Notes under the pieces: generated by a model
What the model was told of the DNA's origin: nothing
The model's input: only the letters and a program-made list of their open reading frames with translations
Databases searched by the model: none
In this document: positions 59,156-64,000 of the stretch, piece after piece
How the letters are laid out: each line of letters opens with the position of its first letter
Numbering within the stretch: position 1 is the first letter of the stretch
Translations under genes and position numbers: made by a program
Source: Rhodococcus sp. W8901
GTDB taxonomy: Bacteria; Actinomycetota; Actinomycetes; Mycobacteriales; Mycobacteriaceae
Length of the DNA: 64,000 bases
Assembly (NCBI RefSeq): GCF_013348805.1
Contig: NZ_CP054690.1
Coordinates: 3,100,001 to 3,164,000, forward strand
Direction of reading: 5' to 3'

Positions 59156-60253
59156 TCATCGCCGAATCACCCGAGCGATCACCGATTCCGTGAACTCACT
59201 CGTCGACGCCAGCCCACCCAGATCCGCCGTGGCCACGCCCGCTTCCACGGTGCGTTCGACGGCGTTGCGGATCCTCGCCGACGCGGCGGACAAGCCCTTG
59301 TCGTGTCCGGTCGATGCCAGCCAGTCGAGGAGCATCGCCGCGGACAGGAACAAGGCGGTCGGGTTCGCACGGTTGCGGCCGGCGATGTCCGGGGCGGCTC
59401 CGTGTGCGGCCTGCGCCATGGCCTTCGATCCGGACGCGTTGATCGACGCCGCTGTGCCGAGCGATCCCGCCAACTCCGCGGCCAGGTCCGACAGGATGTC
59501 CCCGAACATGTTCTCGGTGACGATGACGTCGTACTCCTCGCCGCAGCGCACCAGATACGCGGCCATCGCATCGACGTGCTCGTCGTCTACCCGGACGTCC
59601 GGATAGTGCTCGCCCACCTCCCGGCAGACGTCCCGGAACAGGCCGGTGGTGGTCGAGAGCACGTTGGCCTTGTGTACCACCGTGACTCGCTTGCGTCGGC
59701 GGCGCGCGAGATCGAAGGCGGCGTGCGCGATCCGTTCGCACGCCTGCCGGGTGACCACCGCGACCGCCATCGCGACGTCCGGGGTGGGCATGAACTCGCC
59801 GCTGCCGGCGAACATGTTCCGGTCGGCGTAGAAGCCTTCGGTGTTCTCCCGGACGATGACGAGATCCATGTGTGGCGACACCGCTCGCACACCTGGCAGT
59901 GCGCGCGACGGTCGGATGTTCGCGTAGAGGTCGAACCGTTTGCGGATCATCCCGCCGGGGGTCAACTGCATCTGGAACGGATCGGGATACGACGCGCTGT
60001 CGTGCGGGCCGAGGATCCACGAATCGAGGTCGGCGAGCGCGACGAGGGTGCTCTCGGGTGTCGGCGACCCGTGGGTGGCGATCGCGTCGTGGCCGATCGG
60101 GAGCGGCACCCACTCCACCTCGGCAAGCCCCACCGCAGCCACTGCAGCGTCGACGACGTCCCGGGTGGCCGGCACGATTTCGCGTCCGATTCCGTCGCCC
60201 TGCAACAGACCGATCCGCGGTTTCGGCAAATCTCCTGTACGCGCGCTCCCCAT
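59156..60253 (-). CDS. isocitrate/isopropylmalate dehydrogenase family enzyme
   Basis: The 365-residue NAD(P)-dependent beta-decarboxylating dehydrogenase carries GDGIGREIVPATRD near residue 20, the catalytic Tyr in RENTEGFYADRN, the Lys in VVHKANVLSTT and the metal Asp pair in NMFGDILSDLAAELAGSLG. Actinobacterial LeuB proteins are shorter and lack this pattern of insertion (DRNMFAGSGEFMPTP), so tartrate or homoisocitrate type substrates are equally possible. The ATG at 60253 has no clear ribosome site, and AGGAG occurs just inside the frame (near 60236), so the start is uncertain. Confidence 0.8.
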   Translation of the reverse strand: MGSARTGDLPKPRIGLLQGDGIGREIVPATRDVVDAAVAAVGLAEVEWVPLPIGHDAIATHGSPTPESTLVALADLDSWILGPHDSASYPDPFQMQLTPGGMIRKRFDLYANIRPSRALPGVRAVSPHMDLVIVRENTEGFYADRNMFAGSGEFMPTPDVAMAVAVVTRQACERIAHAAFDLARRRRKRVTVVHKANVLSTTTGLFRDVCREVGEHYPDVRVDDEHVDAMAAYLVRCGEEYDVIVTENMFGDILSDLAAELAGSLGTAASINASGSKAMAQAAHGAAPDIAGRNRANPTALFLSAAMLLDWLASTGHDKGLSAASARIRNAVERTVEAGVATADLGGLASTSEFTESVIARVIRR

Positions 60254-60272
60254 CAGGCAATCATTACTCACG

Positions 60273-60800
60273 ATGGTCCAGTCCGTGGAGTTGCTTCTCG
60301 ACCGGGATATCGACGCGACCGTACGAGCCGAATGGCGTCGACTGTCGTCGGCACGTCTGCCGAGCCAGGACCGCATCACCGCCGAATCCAATCGGCCGCA
60401 CATCACGCTCGGCGTCGCGCACCATGTTCCCCCCGACGTCGAGGTCGCACTGGTTCGCGAGCTGCCGTCGGCCCCGCTGTCCCTGCGCCTGGGCGGTGTC
60501 GTGGTGTTCGGTGGGCGCCGGCTCACCCTCGCCCGACTGGTGGTGCCCACCACCGAGCTACTGACCCTTCAGCGGATCGTCTACGAACTGATGGTCGACT
60601 GCGAGGGCGTGCCGTCGCACATCGTTCCGGGCGAGTGGACCCCGCACGTGACGCTGTCGCGCCGGATCCAGGCCACGGATCTCGGCACTGCGATCGTGGT
60701 GACGAGGGCCGGAGCCCGTGACGTCGTCGGCCGGTCGGACGGCATCAGGCGGTGGGATTCGGATGCCAAACGTGAGTGGCTGATCACACGGCGCCCCTGA
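60273..60800 (+). CDS. 2'-5' RNA ligase family protein (2H phosphoesterase)
   Basis: The 175-residue protein has the two H-x-T motifs of the 2H superfamily: HITLGVAHH near residue 44 and HVTLSRR near 125. Members cleave or form 2',5' phosphodiester bonds or open cyclic phosphates, in RNA repair or nucleotide turnover. Its ATG lies only 19 bases from the start of the divergent dehydrogenase, so its promoter must sit within that gene. No ribosome site is seen; translation may be leaderless. Confidence 0.82.
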   Translation: MVQSVELLLDRDIDATVRAEWRRLSSARLPSQDRITAESNRPHITLGVAHHVPPDVEVALVRELPSAPLSLRLGGVVVFGGRRLTLARLVVPTTELLTLQRIVYELMVDCEGVPSHIVPGEWTPHVTLSRRIQATDLGTAIVVTRAGARDVVGRSDGIRRWDSDAKREWLITRRP

Positions 60801-60923
60801 TGCGACGCCGCATGCGATCTCGCGCTCTCCGCATACGGAAGAATTCGCGGGACGGGAGCGTTGAACGGGCCAACGGACCGATCATCCTGACGACTCCCCG
60901 ACGACTTCCCCGAAAGGACCCCT

Positions 60924-61295
60924 GTGGCTACCCAGACTCTGACCCAGCAGAACTTCAAGCAGATCGTCGACGACAACGACATCGTCCTCGTCGACTTCTG
61001 GGCTTCGTGGTGCGGACCGTGCCGCTCCTTCGCCCCCACCTTCGAGGCCTCCTCGGAGCAGCACGCGGACGTCGTCCACGGCAAGGTCGACACCGAGGCG
61101 GAGCAGGAATTCGCTGCTGGTGCGGGGATCCGTTCGATCCCGACCATCATGGCGTTCCGCGAGGGTGTGCTGGTGTTCAACCAGGCAGGCGCGCTGCCCC
61201 CAGCCGCGCTCGAAGACCTGATCACCCAGGTCAAGGCCCTCGATATGGACGAGGTCCGCAAGCAGATCGCCGCTCAGGCGCCGTCCGGTAACTGA
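60924..61295 (+). CDS. trx: thioredoxin
   Basis: The 123-residue protein has the WASWCGPCRSFAPTF active site (residues about 26-40) and the cis-proline in IRSIPTIMAF. The order of helices fits thioredoxin, with a C-terminal extension of about 15 residues. It would reduce disulfides in the cytoplasm, though a close relative with other partners is possible. Start GTG, AAAGGA five bases upstream. It converges with polA. Confidence 0.92.
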   Translation: MATQTLTQQNFKQIVDDNDIVLVDFWASWCGPCRSFAPTFEASSEQHADVVHGKVDTEAEQEFAAGAGIRSIPTIMAFREGVLVFNQAGALPPAALEDLITQVKALDMDEVRKQIAAQAPSGN

Positions 61296-61317
61296 CCGAC
61301 GCCTGACGCAGCAACCT

Positions 61318-61361
61318 CTGGGACGCCGACCGGCTCACGTCAGTGCGCCGCGGCGTCCCAG
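61318..61361. terminator. hairpin between trx and polA
   Basis: CTGGGACGCCG (61318-61328) pairs with CGGCGTCCCAG (61351-61361), an 11-bp stem with a 22-base loop. It overlaps the last codons of polA. No T run follows. It may end trx transcripts. Confidence 0.4.
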
Positions 61362-64000
61362 CTTCGTCCGGTGCCGACCGACACCTCGAGCGGCACAGAC
61401 AGTTCGATGGCCGAGGCCATCTTCTCCCGCACCAACTGCTCCACGCGCTCGCGCTCGCCCGTGGCGACCTCGAGGACGAGTTCGTCGTGCACCTGCAGCA
61501 GCATCCGCGACGCGAGCCCGGCGTCCTGCAGCGAACGCTGGACGTCGATCATCGCCACCTTGATGATGTCGGCGGCCGTGCCCTGGATCGGCGCGTTGAG
61601 TGCGGCCCGCTCGGCCACCTCACGGCGCTGACGGTTGTCGCTGTTGAGATCGGGCAGGTAACGCCGACGCCCGAACAGCGTCTCGGTGTAGCCGACCTTG
61701 CGGGCCTGCTCGACCACCTCGTGCAGGTAGTCGCGCACGCCACCGAACCGCGCGAAGTACGCGTCCATCTGCTGCTTGGCCTCGTCGGTGGAGATCTTGA
61801 GCTGCGCGGCGAGGCCGAAGGCGCTCAAACCGTACGCCAGCCCGTACGACATCGCCTTGACCCGTCGACGCAGTTCCGGCGTGACCTCCTCGATGGGCAC
61901 ACCGAACGCCCGGGAGCCGACGAAACTGTGCAGGTCCTCCCCCGTGTTGAATGCCTCGATCAGGCTCTCGTCGCGCGACAGGTGCGCCATGATGCGCATC
62001 TCGATCTGGCTGTAGTCGGCGGTGAGCAGTGTCTCGAAGCCGTCGCCGACGACGAAGCCGTCGCGGATCTGCCGTCCCGCGTCGGTCCGGACGGGGATGT
62101 TCTGCAGGTTGGGTTCCGTCGACGACAGTCGACCGGTCGCGGCCACGGTCTGGTTGAACGTGGTGTGGATCCGACCGTCGTCCGCGACCGTCTTGAGCAG
62201 TCCGTCGACGGTGACCTTGAGCCGCGTCGCGTCCCGGTGCGCGAGCAGGTGCTCGAGGAACGGGTGCTGGGTCTTCTCGAACAGCGACTGCAGCGCGTCG
62301 GCGTCGGTGGTGTAGCCGGTCTTGGTCTTCTTGGTCTTCGGCATCTCGAGCTCGTCGAAGAGCACCACCTGGAGCTGCTTGGGCGAGCCCAGGTTGATCT
62401 GCTTGCCGATCACCTCGTACGCCGCGTCGGCCGCCTCCGCGACCCGGGCCGCGAACGTGCTCTGCAGGTCGTGCAGGTGACCGGAGTCGACGGCGATGCC
62501 CGTCGCCTCCAGCTGCGCCAGCACCGCGAGCAGCGGCAGCTCCATGTCGGCCAGCAGTCCCGTGCCCTCGATGTCCGCGAGTTCGGTGTCCAACGCCGCG
62601 GCCAGGTCGACCACCGCGCGAGCACGGAGAATCTCGCCTTCGGCCTGTTCGGCATCCGCTGCCTCTTCGTCGTCGAGCAGCGAAAGCTGTTGCTGCCCCG
62701 ACTCTTCCACGCGAAGCTCCCGCTTGAGGTAGCGCAGGGACAGGTCGTCGAGGTTGAAGCTGCGCTGCCCGGGACGAACCAGGTAGGCGGCGAGTGCGGT
62801 GTCACTGGTCAGTCCGGCAAGGGTCCAGCCGCGCCCCCACAGGGCGTGCATCGCCCGCTTCGCCTCGTGCAGCGCCTTGGGCTGCGCCGGGTCCGCCAGC
62901 CATGCCACGAGCGCCGCCTCGTCCTCGGGCGTCACCGTGGCGGCCGGGATGTAGGCGCCCTCACCGTCGGACGCCGCGATCGCGATCGCGGTGACGTCTC
63001 CGCCGTAGGGGGTTCCCGCGCCGACGACGGACAGCCCGTGCCGCTCGCCGGTCGACGCGTGGTCCGCGATCCAGCCGGCCACCTCACCGGGTGTCAGGGC
63101 GCGCCCGCGCACCTCGAAGCCCTCCTCGGCCTCCGGTTCCGCGGACGACAGGGTCGCGAAGAGTCGGTCGCGCAACACCTTGAACTCGAGGTCGTCGAAC
63201 AGCGCATGGATGCGTTCGCGGTCCCACGGCGCCAGCGACAACTGGTCCGGCGTGTACGGCAGCGCCACGTCGCGCACCATCTCGGTGAGCTGGCGGTTGA
63301 GGACGACGCTGGGCAGGTTCGCCCGCAGCGACTCGCCCACCTTGCCCTTCACCTGGTCCACCTGGTTGACGAGGTTCTCGAACGATCCGTACTCGCGGAT
63401 CCACTTGGCGGCGGTCTTCTCGCCTACCCCGGGGATACCGGGGAGGTTGTCACTCGGGTCGCCGCGCAGCGCCGCGTAGTCCGGGTACTGCTGCGGTGTG
63501 AGCCCGTACTTGTCCTCGACCGCCTCGGGGGTGAAGCGGGTGAGGTCCGAGACGCCCTTGCGCGGGTAGAGGACGGTGACGTCGTCGGTCACCAGCTGCA
63601 GCGCATCCCGGTCGCCGGTCACGACCAGCACCCGGTAGCCGAGCGCGGTGGCCTGCGTCGTGAGCGTCGCGATGATGTCGTCGGCCTCGTAGCCCTCGAT
63701 CGCCATCACGGGAATGCCCATCGCGCCGAGGACGTCCTTGGTGACCTCGACCTGGCCCTTGAACTCGTCCGGGGTCTTGCTGCGGTTCGCCTTGTACTCG
63801 GGGAACGCCTCCGCGCGGAAGGTCTGCCGGGAGACGTCGAATGCGGCCGCAACGTGCGTCGGCTGCTCGTCGCGCAGCAGATTGATCAGCATCGACGTGA
63901 ACCCGTAGACCGCGTTGGTGGTCTGGCCGCTCTGCGTCTTGAAGTTCTCGGCGGGTAGCGCGAAGAAGGCGCGGTAGGCGAGCGAGTGCCCGTCGAGCAA
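61340..64000 (-). CDS. polA: DNA polymerase I, N-terminus cut by right edge
   Basis: The window contains 886 codons of polA; probably the first 15-20 residues lie beyond the right edge. The 5' nuclease domain (about 1-290) has LDGHSLAYRAFFAL and GIPGVGEKTAAKWI. The central 3'-5' exonuclease-like domain (about 300-490) lacks the metal-binding acids, as in mycobacterial PolA. The polymerase domain has motif A DYSQIEMRIMAH, motif B RRRVKAMSYGLAYGLSAFGL and motif C QVHDELVLEV. The enzyme fills gaps after excision repair and replaces Okazaki primers. The apparent TTG start at 64000 is just the edge. Confidence 0.97.
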   Translation of the reverse strand: MLDGHSLAYRAFFALPAENFKTQSGQTTNAVYGFTSMLINLLRDEQPTHVAAAFDVSRQTFRAEAFPEYKANRSKTPDEFKGQVEVTKDVLGAMGIPVMAIEGYEADDIIATLTTQATALGYRVLVVTGDRDALQLVTDDVTVLYPRKGVSDLTRFTPEAVEDKYGLTPQQYPDYAALRGDPSDNLPGIPGVGEKTAAKWIREYGSFENLVNQVDQVKGKVGESLRANLPSVVLNRQLTEMVRDVALPYTPDQLSLAPWDRERIHALFDDLEFKVLRDRLFATLSSAEPEAEEGFEVRGRALTPGEVAGWIADHASTGERHGLSVVGAGTPYGGDVTAIAIAASDGEGAYIPAATVTPEDEAALVAWLADPAQPKALHEAKRAMHALWGRGWTLAGLTSDTALAAYLVRPGQRSFNLDDLSLRYLKRELRVEESGQQQLSLLDDEEAADAEQAEGEILRARAVVDLAAALDTELADIEGTGLLADMELPLLAVLAQLEATGIAVDSGHLHDLQSTFAARVAEAADAAYEVIGKQINLGSPKQLQVVLFDELEMPKTKKTKTGYTTDADALQSLFEKTQHPFLEHLLAHRDATRLKVTVDGLLKTVADDGRIHTTFNQTVAATGRLSSTEPNLQNIPVRTDAGRQIRDGFVVGDGFETLLTADYSQIEMRIMAHLSRDESLIEAFNTGEDLHSFVGSRAFGVPIEEVTPELRRRVKAMSYGLAYGLSAFGLAAQLKISTDEAKQQMDAYFARFGGVRDYLHEVVEQARKVGYTETLFGRRRYLPDLNSDNRQRREVAERAALNAPIQGTAADIIKVAMIDVQRSLQDAGLASRMLLQVHDELVLEVATGERERVEQLVREKMASAIELSVPLEVSVGTGRSWDAAAH

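Overview
The window is about two thirds G+C and reads as the chromosome of a mycolic-acid actinobacterium of the Rhodococcus/Nocardia group. The evidence is the rRNA sequence type, heavy use of GTG starts, the fused CoaE-GrpB and acyl-CoA-synthetase/hydrolase proteins, and a gene order that, as I recall it, follows the Mycobacterium tuberculosis block from polA (Rv1629) to tyrS (Rv1689) in reverse. I cannot fix the species. No insertion sequence, prophage, CRISPR array or tRNA gene was seen. Nearly everything is housekeeping, with a few accessory genes between conserved ones.

Layout. 1-4100: a minus-strand rRNA operon (partial 23S cut by the left edge, tRNA-less spacer, complete 16S, leader and promoter). 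4130-11540: tyrS and mpg, a divergent TetR-linked ABC exporter, a Trm112-like protein, and a large hydrolase/acyl-CoA-synthetase fusion. 11649-20256: the arginine operon argC-J-B-D-F-R-G-H on the minus strand, with stop/start overlaps at most junctions and ArgR-like half-sites before argC. 20314-23671: a divergent acyl-CoA ligase/acyl-CoA dehydrogenase pair. 23672-25292: poorly characterised small genes and one probable gene remnant. 25360-31253: pheS-pheT, then infC-rpmI-rplT-tsnR, where infC starts at ATC behind a leader that contains an intrinsic terminator. 31664-36791: small DUF genes, a 39-codon peptide gene, uvrA and a metallo-hydrolase. 36836-49138: an accessory stretch with an alpha/beta hydrolase, a three-domain OtsB1-like trehalose enzyme, a DoxX-like protein with 11-residue repeats, an aldehyde dehydrogenase, a HelD/HelR-like RNA polymerase recycling ATPase, a lipoprotein and a universal stress protein. 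49160-55226: uvrB, a DUF402 protein, coaE-grpB and rpsA. 55516-64000: a methyltransferase, a polar-amino-acid ABC transporter operon, an isopropylmalate-dehydrogenase-like enzyme, a 2'-5' RNA ligase-like protein, thioredoxin, and polA cut by the right edge.

How they work together. The window supplies translation (rRNA, tyrS, pheST, infC, L35, L20, S1, tsnR), arginine synthesis from N-acetylglutamate to arginine under a repressor coded in the same operon, nucleotide excision repair (uvrA, uvrB) with mpg and polA, and CoA and acyl-CoA metabolism. The least described items are the infC leader, the palindromes beside the TetR exporter and in the tsnR-pheS gap, the 11-residue repeat tail, and several short genes without recognised families. 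I found no convincing undescribed multi-gene system.
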